A DNA stretch of 64,000 nucleotides from Marinobacter salexigens (GCF_002806945.1 NZ_NIHC01000006.1:248001-312000), one strand, 5' to 3'. Shown: positions 1 through 8,356, counted from the stretch's first letter. Program-made: numbers and translations. Notes: a model not told the origin generated them from the letters alone.

Positions 1-261
1 CTGCACCGCGTAATGGATATAGTGGTTACTCTGATTGCCGCGTCTATTACCGGCTTTGCTGCCTGGCACAGCGCCAGACTCGCGTTAGACAGCCATGATT
101 ATGGTGACCTTTCGATTGGCATGGTGCCAGTACCACTCTGGATTCCTCAAGCAGTAATGACTCTTGGCCTGATCTGGCTCCTTATTGCTCTACTGGATGC
201 GCTATTTATGCTCGCCAGTGGCCGGATATCCCAACTCACATCCGAAGCACCTCAGGAGTAA
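1..261 (+). CDS. TRAP transporter small membrane subunit (DctQ-like), 3' part
   Basis: Only the C-terminal part is in the window; the frame is open to the first base, so the gene starts upstream. The visible residues hold two hydrophobic segments (around VVTLIAASITGFAAW and AVMTLGLIWLLIALLDALFML), as in the second half of a four-helix DctQ subunit. The identification rests mainly on the next gene, an unmistakable DctM large subunit that begins 4 bases after this stop. DctQ and DctM form the membrane part of a tripartite ATP-independent transporter, which imports organic acids with a periplasmic binding protein; that third gene would lie upstream. The substrate cannot be read from this fragment. 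Confidence 0.75.
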   Translation: MHRVMDIVVTLIAASITGFAAWHSARLALDSHDYGDLSIGMVPVPLWIPQAVMTLGLIWLLIALLDALFMLASGRISQLTSEAPQE

Positions 262-265
262 GCTC

Positions 266-1570
266 ATGGAAATGATCTGGATGAGTTTGCTGCTGCTGTG
301 TGTACTTTTGGTACTCCTTGCCAGCGGGCTATGGGTCGCTTTTTCATTAACCGCCATTGGCCTTGTTGCGCTGCATTTTTTCAGTGGCATTCCAGTAGGC
401 GACAGCCTTTCAACAGCATTCTACAGTGCCAGTGTATCCTGGGATTTGGCGGCGCTTCCGATGTTTATCTGGATGGGCGAAGTTCTGTTCCGCTCGCGTT
501 TGTCCGAAGAAATGTTCAGGGGCATCTCCCCATGGGTGGGCAAGGTGCCCGGCCGACTACTGCATACAAACATCATAGGCTGCGGCATTTTTGCTGCCAT
601 CTCAGGTTCTTCGGCCGCGACCGCGGCAACAATAGGCAAGATGTCGATACCTGAGCTGAGCAACCGTGGTTACAACAAGAACCAGATTCTCGGCACATTG
701 GCCGGATCAGCAACTCTCGGCTTGTTAATTCCCCCTTCCATCATTCTGATCGTTTACGGTGTTGCAACCGAGCAGTCTATCGCCCGTTTGTTTGTTGCCG
801 GCATTCTGCCCGGATTGATGCTGATGAGCCTTTTTGCGGGCTATGTGATGATCTGGTCCCTGATGAACCCTTCAGGTGTACCTGCAGGCGAAGCTGAAAC
901 CTTCTCTTTCCGTGACAAAGTTCGCCGCAGTCGCCCCCTGATTCCAGTCATGTTGTTGATTGTGGGTGTTATCGGATCGATATACACAGGGCTCGCGTCG
1001 CCCACAGAATCAGCGGCAATCGGCGTGGCTTTGGCACATCTCTTGTCCTGGAAAAGTGGTTCGCTGAACTGGAGCACGTTTTCAAACGGGTTGATGGGAA
1101 CCGTAAAAACCTCATCCATGATTGCCTTCATCCTTATAGGCGCCCACTTCCTCACCAGCGCCATGGGCTTTACCGGCATACCGCGAGAACTCGCAACCTG
1201 GATCGACACTCTGGGCTTGCAGCCCTATATGCTGCTGATAGCCTTAACTCTCTTCTTCGTGCTTCTTGGCTGCTTTCTCGATGGCATTTCGGTTGTCGTC
1301 CTGACCACATCAGTCATTCTGCCCATGGTTGAAGCCGCTGGCATTGACCCCCTGTGGTTCGGCATTTATCTCGTCATCGTTGTGGAAATGAGCCAGATTA
1401 CGCCGCCCGTCGGCTTCAATCTTTTCGTGATCCAGGGTCTGACCGGAGAAAACATCCTGCGGATTGCCTGGGCCGCATTACCCTACTTTCTCTTGATCCT
1501 GAGTGGCGTAATTCTAATCACCCTGTTCCCACAAATCGTGACCTATTTACCCGGGAAAATGGGCAACTAG
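266..1570 (+). CDS. TRAP transporter large permease subunit (DctM)
   Basis: A 434-residue, highly hydrophobic protein, the usual length for DctM. It shows the family pattern of many helices, a GSSAATAATIGKM stretch near residue 120, the SPTESAAIG motif near the middle and the C-terminal MSQITPPVGFNLFV signature. DctM forms the transport channel of TRAP systems in the inner membrane and is driven by a sodium or proton gradient. The start was chosen at the ATG preceded by CAGGAG; an upstream in-frame ATG would overlap the small-subunit gene by 77 bases and lacks a ribosome site. It is coupled to the small-subunit gene in one operon. The substrate is unknown; a C4-dicarboxylate, a sulfonate or another acid are all possible. 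Confidence 0.93.
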   Translation: MEMIWMSLLLLCVLLVLLASGLWVAFSLTAIGLVALHFFSGIPVGDSLSTAFYSASVSWDLAALPMFIWMGEVLFRSRLSEEMFRGISPWVGKVPGRLLHTNIIGCGIFAAISGSSAATAATIGKMSIPELSNRGYNKNQILGTLAGSATLGLLIPPSIILIVYGVATEQSIARLFVAGILPGLMLMSLFAGYVMIWSLMNPSGVPAGEAETFSFRDKVRRSRPLIPVMLLIVGVIGSIYTGLASPTESAAIGVALAHLLSWKSGSLNWSTFSNGLMGTVKTSSMIAFILIGAHFLTSAMGFTGIPRELATWIDTLGLQPYMLLIALTLFFVLLGCFLDGISVVVLTTSVILPMVEAAGIDPLWFGIYLVIVVEMSQITPPVGFNLFVIQGLTGENILRIAWAALPYFLLILSGVILITLFPQIVTYLPGKMGN

Positions 1571-1581
1571 CCAAGTTATAA

Positions 1582-2187
1582 ATGGTTAGTCTAAAGCAAC
1601 ACAGTTACTTAATGAGCGCTTGTTTAATGATGAACAAAAACAAGGATTCTTCACACAGTCAGAACCAAGGCAACGCGAGCCGTAAAGTGGGGCCAATTGT
1701 TTCCTCGGCCCACCTCGCTTCCGATAGTGCCATGGAGTTATCCGAGCTGGAATTCGGGCTGATCGTAGCCGGCAATGCGTTTAACCGGTGGATGGTTCGC
1801 TGCATGAACGCAGCTGGCCTGCCTGAATTAAGCCCTTTGGATATCCTGGTGCTGCACAGCGTGAACCATCGCGATCGGGCAAAAAAAACCGCTGACATCT
1901 GTTTGGTGTTGAATGTAGAAGACAGTCATACCGTGACTTACGCCCTTAAAAAACTGCTGAAGCATGAGGTGATCGACTCTCGGAAGCAGGGCAAAGAGAC
2001 GCACTACTCTACGACTGACAAAGGCAAGGCTGTTTGCCGCCGGTATCGCGAGATCCGCGAAGAATGCCTGGTGGACTCTTTGCGAACGCTAGGATTCTCA
2101 GGCGCCGACACCGGTGCGGTGGCGGGCTTCCTGAGGGGGATATCCGGATTGTATGATCAAGCAGCGCGCTCGGCTGCGTCACTGTAG
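1582..2187 (+). CDS. MarR-like winged-helix transcriptional regulator
   Basis: A 201-residue protein. After about 50 low-complexity residues comes a winged-helix domain resembling the MarR-related group. The recognition-helix region reads KTADICLVLNVEDSHTVTYA, followed by a wing with KQGKETHYSTTDKGK. It starts 11 bases after the TRAP permease gene and may control that operon, which is an inference from position. The start is uncertain: no clear ribosome site precedes the first ATG, and internal ATGs at codons 11, 16 and 17 would remove part of the tail. The next genes converge from the other strand. Confidence 0.75.
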   Translation: MVSLKQHSYLMSACLMMNKNKDSSHSQNQGNASRKVGPIVSSAHLASDSAMELSELEFGLIVAGNAFNRWMVRCMNAAGLPELSPLDILVLHSVNHRDRAKKTADICLVLNVEDSHTVTYALKKLLKHEVIDSRKQGKETHYSTTDKGKAVCRRYREIREECLVDSLRTLGFSGADTGAVAGFLRGISGLYDQAARSAASL

Positions 2188-2210
2188 CTCCAAGCTGAAG
2201 CGACGCAGCC
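2172..2210. other. Inverted repeat between convergent genes
   Basis: GGCTGCGTC and GACGCAGCC form a perfect 9-bp stem around a 21-base loop that spans the stop codon of the MarR-like gene. The ttrA stop lies just beyond. Neither side has a T tract, so it is not a classical rho-independent terminator, but it may protect or end transcripts between the convergent genes. Confidence 0.35.
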
Positions 2211-2219
2211 CAAAAGTAA

Positions 2220-5200
2220 TCAGATACTTTCTGACATCACGCTTACCCGCACTGGTAATCCCTGCCGAACAGATGCTCCACTGACGTTTTCCAGCCAGGT
2301 AGCTGAGCCGTCTTTGCGAGTGGGGTCTGAGAAGCCCAGATCATTGATGTTTACGCCCGCTGCCAGATAAGGGTTGCCTGCACGCTCTTCGCCATCAATG
2401 ATATGGCTCGCAGCACCCAGTTCGCGGTGCCCGTAACCATGCTCAATACCAATCGCGCCTTCGTGCACGTTATCCCCTACTAGCGCCAACGCCAGCACCT
2501 TGCCACCAGGGCTCTCGATGCTAATGGTGTCGCCATGGCGCACTCCGAATTTTTCGGCATCGTTACGATGTAAAAGTACCGGATTGTAGGGCTTGATCAT
2601 ACGCAGCCGCTCAAGCCCGATTGCATAGGAGTTCATCAGGTTTGATTTGAATGAGAACGCCAGCAAAGGCCACTCACTCTCCGGGTAATGGTCTCTCAAC
2701 AAAGAACCGTCCCAGAATCTCGGCGCGTGATGTGTAGGGGTACCCACAAGACGCTTGCCACTGTAGCTGTCGATTGCTGTGCCTACAGCTTCGTTGTATA
2801 CGCACAAGGGGCGCTTCCAGGCATGGCCAAGCTTATCCTTGTCATACGCCTGTTCCATGGTTTCAAAACGACCGCCACGGGAATACAGGTGCGCCACAGG
2901 TCCAACCTCTTCCTCTGCAACGGTACTTTTGATCCGATCCAGCAAGGGCGCAATGCCACTCGCGTTGACATCCTCTTCACTGGCCGATGGCAAGGGTTTT
3001 CCAGCCATTGCAATATTGGCTGCTGCGCGCAGATAGAAGTCCTCAGCACGGTTCAAACCATGCATCTGGCCATCTGCCCCTTTTATCACATTGTCGCCAA
3101 AACCTGGCAACTCAAGGCGCTTGCCCAGTTCAATAAAGAAGTTGTCCATGCATACCGGCTCACCGGCAGCGGTTTTAGCCTGGCGGGGCTCAACAACCGG
3201 CCAGCAGGCGGTGGTCATTTTGGTCAGGGTGCCGCTCCAGGCGCCAGTGAAGCCCCACACCTCATACATAACGGAATCCGGCACTATGTAGTCTGCGAAA
3301 CGGCTGGTTTCGTTAATAAAGCCATCTACCGCTACATACAAACCAATATTTTTCGGATCCTTCAGCCTGTCCTCAACCAATGATGTCAGGCCAGCCTGGC
3401 CATACATCGGGTTAGCCATTACCCCGATCATCGCTTTGATCTTGTATGGATATCCCTCAAGGCCAGAGAGCAGATGTTCAGTAAGTATGGGTGGTGCCAA
3501 TGAGCGCCAGGGTGCAGTCGCCGGATAGGGCGACTCTCCCGCCGCCACCCGGCGCTTGTATTCACTGGTTTTCTCATAGGGGAACCGTGAGCGCGAGAGG
3601 AATACGCCTTTCGGGCCAACTTTTCCCGGGAAATCTGCAAGGTTGTAACGGGGGCCAGCGCCAACACCATTAAAGCTGCCGCCGCCTTTAGCCACCCCGC
3701 CCTTCTGGTTAAAGCTACCAGCCAGCAGGTTCAGCATATTGATGCTGTATGAGGCATAGAAGCCCGAGCCGGACATCATTCCGCCATGGGTATCCGCCGC
3801 GGCCATACGGCCATAGCTTGTGAAGCGCTTGGCCAGGTTGCGGATAACATCTGCCTCAACGCCACAAAGCTCTGCGTATTCTTCGATCGTGTGCTGCATG
3901 GCCTCCTGGCGTAGCTTGAACAGCGAACTCCGCACCGTTACCGGCCCAGCAGCCGTTTCCACGGTACGCTCAACAAACAACTGGCCACGAGCAGCCACTT
4001 CAGAGCTTTCCAACTCCCCTGCCTTGTTCACCACAACAGGGTGGTCATCGTCCGCGCCAGCTTCTGCCTGGCCAATATCGCTCAAGCGCAGAAAGTAACC
4101 TGCACGGGGATGGTTGTCGTCGTCAATGACCAAGTGTGTTGCGTTGGTGTGACCAGGCTCACCTGTTTGATTGGCGGCCATATTGCCGGGGAGTTCCAGA
4201 TAATCTTTGGCATAGGCTTCATTCACCAGCATCCAGCGAATCAATGCCATGGCAAAGGCGGTATCGGTGCCCGGCAAGATAGACACCCAACGGTTGCGGT
4301 CACTGGCGGAATGGGATGCGGCAGCCGTCAGTGCGGGATCAACCAGTACATACTCCATATTGCCTGTGGTGCGAGCCTGTGCCAGCAGACGCCCCTGACG
4401 TTTGAACGGGTTACCTGCCTGGCTGGGGGCGGTTCCTATAAACAAGGCAAACTTTACGTTGGCATAATCCGGCTTAACGTGGGCATTTTTTGCCAGATCG
4501 TTCATCAGCGCGCCAGAGCCCATGCGGAAAGCCAGGCCACAATAGGCGCCGTGATGCCCGTAGTTTCGTGTGCCAAACCCATTGAATGCAAACCGCTTGA
4601 GCAGTGCCGACCGGCCGTAATCCGTGGCCTCCATCATCAGGAGCTGGTTTGATTTGGGACCATACTCCGGGTTTTCCGGGTCCAGTGGCGTTTTAACATC
4701 ACGGATTGAACGCAGGCCTTCAACCTCGCCTTCTCCGAAAAGATTACCGCCCGCTACAATTTCATCCAGCAACTGCTCAAATGGGATGCTCTCCCACTGG
4801 TTGCCACCGCGTGGGCCTGTGCGCTTCAGGCAAGTCAACACGCGCTGCTCACTGGTCAACTGGGACATAGCCGCGTTACCGCGGGCACAGGCCGTAGAAC
4901 GATTAAGCTGGCCCTGATCCTGAAAGCTGCTCATACGCTGATAGGCTTCCAGTACCGGGGTGTTCTCATCCAGATGCTCATCAGAAGACAATGGATGATA
5001 GGGGTTGCCAGACACCCGCAGCACCTTTTCCTCATTATTATCGATACGAACCCGCACGCCACACTTGGTGGTACAGCCATAGCAAACGGTAAAGGCGATG
5101 CGCTGATCCGGGTTAAGTGTTACTTCGCCGGTTTTCGGGTTAACCGAGTATTCAGGCGCCAGGCTGTTACCGTGCAGCCGATCCGCTGGGGTGACTCCCG

Positions 5201-5321
5201 ACGTACCATTTACCAGGCCTTTGCCCATTTTTTCCAGCGGGCCATAGTAGCCCGCTGCGAAGGTTGCAACACCGCCAGCGGCGGCTGCACCCTTGAGGAA
5301 ATTACGACGATTCTTGTCCAT
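2220..5321 (-). CDS. ttrA: Tetrathionate reductase-type molybdopterin catalytic subunit
   Basis: A 1033-residue periplasmic oxidoreductase of the DMSO reductase superfamily. The N-terminus has a twin-arginine signal (RRNFLKG at residues 5-11), then a 4Fe-4S site with Cys80, Cys83, Cys87 and Cys145. A Cys in GHHGAYCG (residue 261) is the likely molybdenum ligand. Length, the signal and the gene order ttrB-ttrC-ttrA match the Salmonella tetrathionate reductase, in which TtrA reduces tetrathionate to thiosulfate. Related reductases use arsenate, selenate or other sulfur compounds, so the substrate is inferred and not proven. It is the last gene of a minus-strand operon, 22 bases after ttrC. No ttrSR two-component genes are in the window. 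Confidence 0.85.
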   Translation of the reverse strand: MDKNRRNFLKGAAAAGGVATFAAGYYGPLEKMGKGLVNGTSGVTPADRLHGNSLAPEYSVNPKTGEVTLNPDQRIAFTVCYGCTTKCGVRVRIDNNEEKVLRVSGNPYHPLSSDEHLDENTPVLEAYQRMSSFQDQGQLNRSTACARGNAAMSQLTSEQRVLTCLKRTGPRGGNQWESIPFEQLLDEIVAGGNLFGEGEVEGLRSIRDVKTPLDPENPEYGPKSNQLLMMEATDYGRSALLKRFAFNGFGTRNYGHHGAYCGLAFRMGSGALMNDLAKNAHVKPDYANVKFALFIGTAPSQAGNPFKRQGRLLAQARTTGNMEYVLVDPALTAAASHSASDRNRWVSILPGTDTAFAMALIRWMLVNEAYAKDYLELPGNMAANQTGEPGHTNATHLVIDDDNHPRAGYFLRLSDIGQAEAGADDDHPVVVNKAGELESSEVAARGQLFVERTVETAAGPVTVRSSLFKLRQEAMQHTIEEYAELCGVEADVIRNLAKRFTSYGRMAAADTHGGMMSGSGFYASYSINMLNLLAGSFNQKGGVAKGGGSFNGVGAGPRYNLADFPGKVGPKGVFLSRSRFPYEKTSEYKRRVAAGESPYPATAPWRSLAPPILTEHLLSGLEGYPYKIKAMIGVMANPMYGQAGLTSLVEDRLKDPKNIGLYVAVDGFINETSRFADYIVPDSVMYEVWGFTGAWSGTLTKMTTACWPVVEPRQAKTAAGEPVCMDNFFIELGKRLELPGFGDNVIKGADGQMHGLNRAEDFYLRAAANIAMAGKPLPSASEEDVNASGIAPLLDRIKSTVAEEEVGPVAHLYSRGGRFETMEQAYDKDKLGHAWKRPLCVYNEAVGTAIDSYSGKRLVGTPTHHAPRFWDGSLLRDHYPESEWPLLAFSFKSNLMNSYAIGLERLRMIKPYNPVLLHRNDAEKFGVRHGDTISIESPGGKVLALALVGDNVHEGAIGIEHGYGHRELGAASHIIDGEERAGNPYLAAGVNINDLGFSDPTRKDGSATWLENVSGASVRQGLPVRVSVMSESI

Positions 5322-5343
5322 AATTTAACTCCGAAGACGTGAA

Positions 5344-6453
5344 TCAGTGGGCGCCAGCCTGGAGGCTTTTCTTCCAGGGCACCAGAATGTCTATTATCAG
5401 CAGCGCGGCCAGCCAGAGCCCGAAGGTTCCGATTATGCCCATCAACCCACTGGAACCAGCCTCAATGGCATAGTGATAGTAACCAGCCGTATTTTTGGCC
5501 ACGGTTTGCACTTCCATCAACACCATCCAGCGGAAGGTCCAGCCGATGTGCACCGCTAACAAACCTGCAATCCAGGAACGCCCGAGCCAACCGGGGCGCC
5601 GCAACATAACGATTGCCGTAAGCGTAAGTGCGATTCCTACCAGCAATCCGTAGATAGCCACTGCGCGCCACTCAGGATTTCTCTGCAGCGAAGCAAAAGC
5701 CTGCTCAACAGAAGGGCTGAAGCCGGTAATACCTTCAGAAATCCAGAGTGCAGCAACCAGTGCAGAGAGAATCATGGTTACTACGATCACCTTCAGGCTC
5801 TGCTCGTTAACGTCTCGATCATTACCTGTCATCAGGCGGTTAATCAGAATCACCAAACCCGCTGCTGCAACCACACCTGTCAGCACGAACATGACCGGGA
5901 GCCAATGGGTATTCCACAAAGGACGCGCTTTAACAATCGCCACCTCGGCGCCGGTGTAGACCATAATGCCAACAGAGAGCACAAGAGCCCCGAGGCCTGC
6001 TACTACAAGCATCCAACGGGGCGCCTGCCACTGGCCAAGGCAGACCCAGCCCGAGATCTTTGCAATCCACCCTTCACTTTGAGCCTGCACCTGCATGGCC
6101 GGCCGCCATGCAAGCCATGCATAGGCAACGACTAACATGAGATACACAGGCAACAACAAGCTGCCTATGGACATCCAGGACCAAGGCGTGAGATTGGCGT
6201 AGAAATGCCAAAATCGCAGAGGCTGGTGCAAGTCTGCAAGCAGAGCTACGGGACCGACGAGTGTGCAACTGACAGTAACCAGCAAAGCCACTTTCGCCAG
6301 CGACTCATAATTCTTTCTGCCAAACAGTAAACCCGGCACCGTCAGCAACAACGCTGAGTAGGAGACCGCAATCAGGAAGAAGTACTGGACTGCCCATGGG
6401 TACCAGGCAATGCCATAACGAGGTGCCAGGACCTCAATGACCGCTGAATTCAT
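5344..6453 (-). CDS. ttrC: NrfD/TtrC-type quinol-oxidising membrane subunit
   Basis: A 369-residue polytopic membrane protein of the NrfD/PsrC type, with about nine hydrophobic segments. In ttr systems this subunit oxidises quinol and passes electrons through TtrB to TtrA. The start was set at the ATG of MNSAVIEVLAPRYG, which overlaps the ttrB coding end by 20 bases and implies translational coupling. A longer reading adds 18 residues that are unlike the family. The position between ttrB and ttrA is the order of the Salmonella operon. Confidence 0.85.
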   Translation of the reverse strand: MNSAVIEVLAPRYGIAWYPWAVQYFFLIAVSYSALLLTVPGLLFGRKNYESLAKVALLVTVSCTLVGPVALLADLHQPLRFWHFYANLTPWSWMSIGSLLLPVYLMLVVAYAWLAWRPAMQVQAQSEGWIAKISGWVCLGQWQAPRWMLVVAGLGALVLSVGIMVYTGAEVAIVKARPLWNTHWLPVMFVLTGVVAAAGLVILINRLMTGNDRDVNEQSLKVIVVTMILSALVAALWISEGITGFSPSVEQAFASLQRNPEWRAVAIYGLLVGIALTLTAIVMLRRPGWLGRSWIAGLLAVHIGWTFRWMVLMEVQTVAKNTAGYYHYAIEAGSSGLMGIIGTFGLWLAALLIIDILVPWKKSLQAGAH

Positions 6454-7213
6454 AGCCGATCTCCTCACCTTGTTGATCACGCACATCCCAAATTGCGGGT
6501 TTGGCATCTGGCCGGGATACGAACCGTTCGTCCATGCCCAGATAAAACACGTGGGGGGCTGTGCCCATTTCCGGTTTCAGCACCATCAATTCGCTGTAAT
6601 GCTCTTTCATCATGCGACTGATCTGGCTGTCCGGATCCCGTATATCGCCAATAATGCGGGCACCGCCCACACAGGATTCCACGCACGCTGGCAGCAACCC
6701 CACATCCAGCCGGTGAGCGCAGAAGGTGCACTTGTCAGCAGTCTGGGTGTATTCGTTGATAAAGCGGGCATCGTAAGGGCAAGCTTGCACGCAGTATGCG
6801 CAACCTACGCAAACGTCGCTATCTACAACCACAATGCCATCCTTACGCTGGAAGGTTGCCTGAACCGGGCAAACAGGAACGCATGGCGGGTTCTCACAGT
6901 GATTGCACAAGCGCGGCAACATGAACGTGGCAGAGTCTCCGGTTTCGTCGTGCTCTACTTCGTATTGCGAAACGATGGTGCGGAAGCTACCCAGAGGTGC
7001 TTCGTTTTCAATATGGCAGGAAACCGTACAAGCCTGGCATCCGATGCAGGCTCTTAAATCAATCAGCATCCCATAGCGCTTTTCCGGATCACCTTCTCTT
7101 CGTGGGGGCTGATCATTTATGCCCGCAGAAGCAAGACTGCTCAGAGGAACAAGGGCGGCCCCGGCGGTCAGTTTGGCAATCTGCCCTAGCAGAGCACGGC
7201 GGATTTTATCCAT
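6434..7213 (-). CDS. ttrB: Tetrathionate reductase-type four-cluster ferredoxin subunit
   Basis: A 259-residue iron-sulfur protein with four cysteine groups: CIGCQACTVSC, CNHCENPPCVPVC, CVGCAYCVQACP and CTFC paired with a distal CVESC. These bind four 4Fe-4S clusters that wire TtrC to TtrA. The text around the clusters (RLCNHCENPPCVPVCPVQAT, and ACVESCVGGARIIGD) is very close to what I remember of Salmonella TtrB. The N-terminus carries an RR plus a hydrophobic stretch, a Tat-type signal. The start was chosen at the ATG preceded by GGAG with a 5-base spacer; an upstream ATG would add five residues. It is the first gene of the operon and lies behind an FNR-like promoter. Confidence 0.88.
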   Translation of the reverse strand: MDKIRRALLGQIAKLTAGAALVPLSSLASAGINDQPPRREGDPEKRYGMLIDLRACIGCQACTVSCHIENEAPLGSFRTIVSQYEVEHDETGDSATFMLPRLCNHCENPPCVPVCPVQATFQRKDGIVVVDSDVCVGCAYCVQACPYDARFINEYTQTADKCTFCAHRLDVGLLPACVESCVGGARIIGDIRDPDSQISRMMKEHYSELMVLKPEMGTAPHVFYLGMDERFVSRPDAKPAIWDVRDQQGEEIGYEFSGH

Positions 7214-7264
7214 GATATCTCCATCCAATAGCGCTGGACGTTAATTAGTGAGGTTACTAATGGA

Positions 7265-7305
7265 ATGCTATCAGCGAGCTTTGAAGTGAACTTGACGGTG
7301 GTCAA
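7265..7305 (-). promoter_or_regulatory. FNR/ANR-like site and promoter for ttrBCA
   Basis: TTGAC-CACC-GTCAA on the minus strand (7292-7305) is a perfect dyad and keeps the TTGA-N6-TCAA core of FNR/ANR sites. A possible -10 hexamer TAGCAT lies at 7265-7270. The site centre is about 31 bases from the -10 centre, the spacing expected for class II activation with the site near -41.5. The ttrB ATG is about 50 bases further on. This suggests anaerobic induction of the operon; the binding protein is inferred. Confidence 0.5.
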
Positions 7306-7368
7306 TTTGGGAGTGATCGAGGCCTAGGGGTATTCCGTAACTACAGAGATATTGGTGGTGCAGATAGC

Positions 7369-7407
7369 AAAACGCCCCAGAATGTGAGGTTCACAAACTG
7401 AGGCGCT
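7369..7407 (-). terminator. Rho-independent terminator of the tRNA operon
   Basis: On the minus strand, AGCGCCTCAG and CTGGGGCGTT form a stem that continues inside as TGTGA/TCACA, followed by TTTT. It lies 13 bases after the last tRNA-Arg and would end the csrA-distal tRNA transcript. Confidence 0.6.
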
Positions 7408-7419
7408 TTGGTTTTAATT

Positions 7420-7496
7420 TGGCGCGGCTGGGAGGATTCGAACCTCCGACCGCTCGGTTCGTAGCCGAGTACTCTATCCAGCTGAGCTACAGCCGC
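7420..7496 (-). tRNA. tRNA-Arg(ACG), copy 2
   Basis: A full cloverleaf: acceptor GCGGCTG/CAGCCGC, anticodon arm CTCGG-CTACGAA-CCGAG with anticodon ACG, T arm with GTTCGAATC, and an encoded CCA. A34 is expected to become inosine and read CGU, CGC and CGA. It is identical to the copy at 7709-7785 and is the last tRNA of the cluster. Confidence 0.97.
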
Positions 7497-7550
7497 CAAT
7501 AACTTATATTATCCTGTCCAAGTGGGTGTTAGCCAGTGGGAGGATTATTC

Positions 7551-7645
7551 GGGCCTTTGGCCCTCACCCCTTCGGGGCCGCCGTCGCTTTGCTCTGGCGT
7601 TCCTCAACCTGCTTTGCAGGTTTCGGTCGAACCTCTTATCGGTTC
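7551..7645. repeat. Chain of hairpins in the spacer between tRNA-Arg genes
   Basis: Four consecutive perfect palindromes: GGGCC-TTT-GGCCC (7551-7563), CCCC-TTC-GGGG (7567-7577), AACCTG-CTTTG-CAGGTT (7606-7622) and GAACC-TCTTATC-GGTTC (7629-7645). A tRNA T-arm-like GGTTCAAATCC follows on the plus strand. The spacer (7497-7708) is far longer than needed between co-transcribed tRNAs. It may be an RNA-processing region or a degenerate tRNA-derived repeat. Confidence 0.6.
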
Positions 7646-7708
7646 AAATCCTGTCTGACTTATGAGCCTGGCTTTGAGGCCGGGTTTACGAGTCATTGAG
7701 GTAAAAAG

Positions 7709-7785
7709 TGGCGCGGCTGGGAGGATTCGAACCTCCGACCGCTCGGTTCGTAGCCGAGTACTCTATCCAGCTGAGCTACAGCCGC
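7709..7785 (-). tRNA. tRNA-Arg(ACG), copy 1
   Basis: Same 77-nt sequence as the gene at 7420-7496, including the acceptor stem, the ACG anticodon loop and the encoded CCA. It lies 66 bases downstream of tRNA-Ser in the same minus-strand cluster. Confidence 0.97.
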
Positions 7786-7849
7786 GCATTGATCACTTAG
7801 TCTGGTTGAATGCAACTTCAACCTGTTCCGCTTTTCTTTAACAAAAGAA

Positions 7850-7941
<92 letters not shown>

Positions 7942-7964
7942 TTCAGAACGGGGCGTATACTACC

Positions 7965-7994
7965 ATAATTTTTCTGTTTTCATAGGCTTGACAA
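7965..7994 (-). promoter_or_regulatory. Probable promoter of the tRNA-Ser/Arg cluster
   Basis: Minus-strand TTGTCA (7989-7994), an 18-base spacer and AATTAT (7965-7970), followed by a C-rich stretch (ACGCCCCG) before the tRNA. GC-rich discriminators are typical of stringently controlled stable-RNA promoters. An alternative -10, TAGTAT, lies closer to the tRNA. Confidence 0.4.
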
Positions 7995-8023
7995 GATTTT
8001 TTTAGCCTTGTTTTCGCAGAAAA

Positions 8024-8055
8024 CAAAAAAGCCGCCAAAGTTCAGCTTCAGCGGC
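8024..8055 (-). terminator. Rho-independent terminator of csrA
   Basis: On the minus strand GCCGCTGAAG and CTTTGGCGGC form a stem with a 5-base loop, followed by TTTTTTG. It lies 14 bases after the csrA stop and separates csrA from the tRNA transcript. Confidence 0.8.
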
Positions 8056-8068
8056 CTGCTTTTTCATC

Positions 8069-8266
8069 TCAGCTATTGCCCGGCTCTGGCTCATCTCCGT
8101 CCTTTTCGGACTGAATGCGCTGATAAATTTCTTCTCGGTGCACTGCAACTTCTTTTGGTGCGTTCACACCAATCCGTACCTGGTTACCTTTCACTCCAAG
8201 TACGGTCACGGTGACATCATCACCAACCATCAAGGTTTCGCCTACACGGCGAGTTAAAATCAACAT
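8069..8266 (-). CDS. csrA: Carbon storage regulator CsrA/RsmA
   Basis: A 65-residue RNA-binding protein starting [18 protein letters not shown], the invariant CsrA N-terminus, with the core [24 protein letters not shown]. It forms a dimer that binds GGA motifs near ribosome sites and represses or stabilises mRNAs for carbon storage, motility and biofilm. A longer open frame exists, but the family start is the ATG at 8266. The leader just upstream reads AGGAAAGGGAGTTGGGGAT and contains several GGA triplets, which fits autoregulation. The position between lysC and tRNA-Ser is conserved. Confidence 0.97.
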   Translation of the reverse strand: MLILTRRVGETLMVGDDVTVTVLGVKGNQVRIGVNAPKEVAVHREEIYQRIQSEKDGDEPEPGNS

Positions 8267-8327
8267 ATCCCCAACTCCCTTTCCTGAGCTACCTGTTCCG
8301 ACAAGTAATGTTTTATTTAGTTCGACA

Positions 8328-8356
8328 TTTATAGTGAGATCACTGGCCAACCTAAA
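8328..8356 (-). promoter_or_regulatory. Probable csrA promoter
   Basis: Minus-strand TTTAGG (8351-8356), a 17-base spacer and TATAAA (8328-8333), about 60 bases before the csrA ATG. It leaves a leader that contains the GGA motifs. The -35 is weak. Confidence 0.4.

Noticed and set aside
2688..4917. Several long plus-strand frames opposite ttrA
   Set aside because: They are complementary-strand shadows of a well-supported gene and contain no recognisable domain.
7629..7665. A tRNA gene or tRNA fragment at GGTTCAAATCC
   Set aside because: The flanking bases do not form a 5-bp T stem and there is no acceptor, D or anticodon arm, so it is only described as part of the hairpin spacer.
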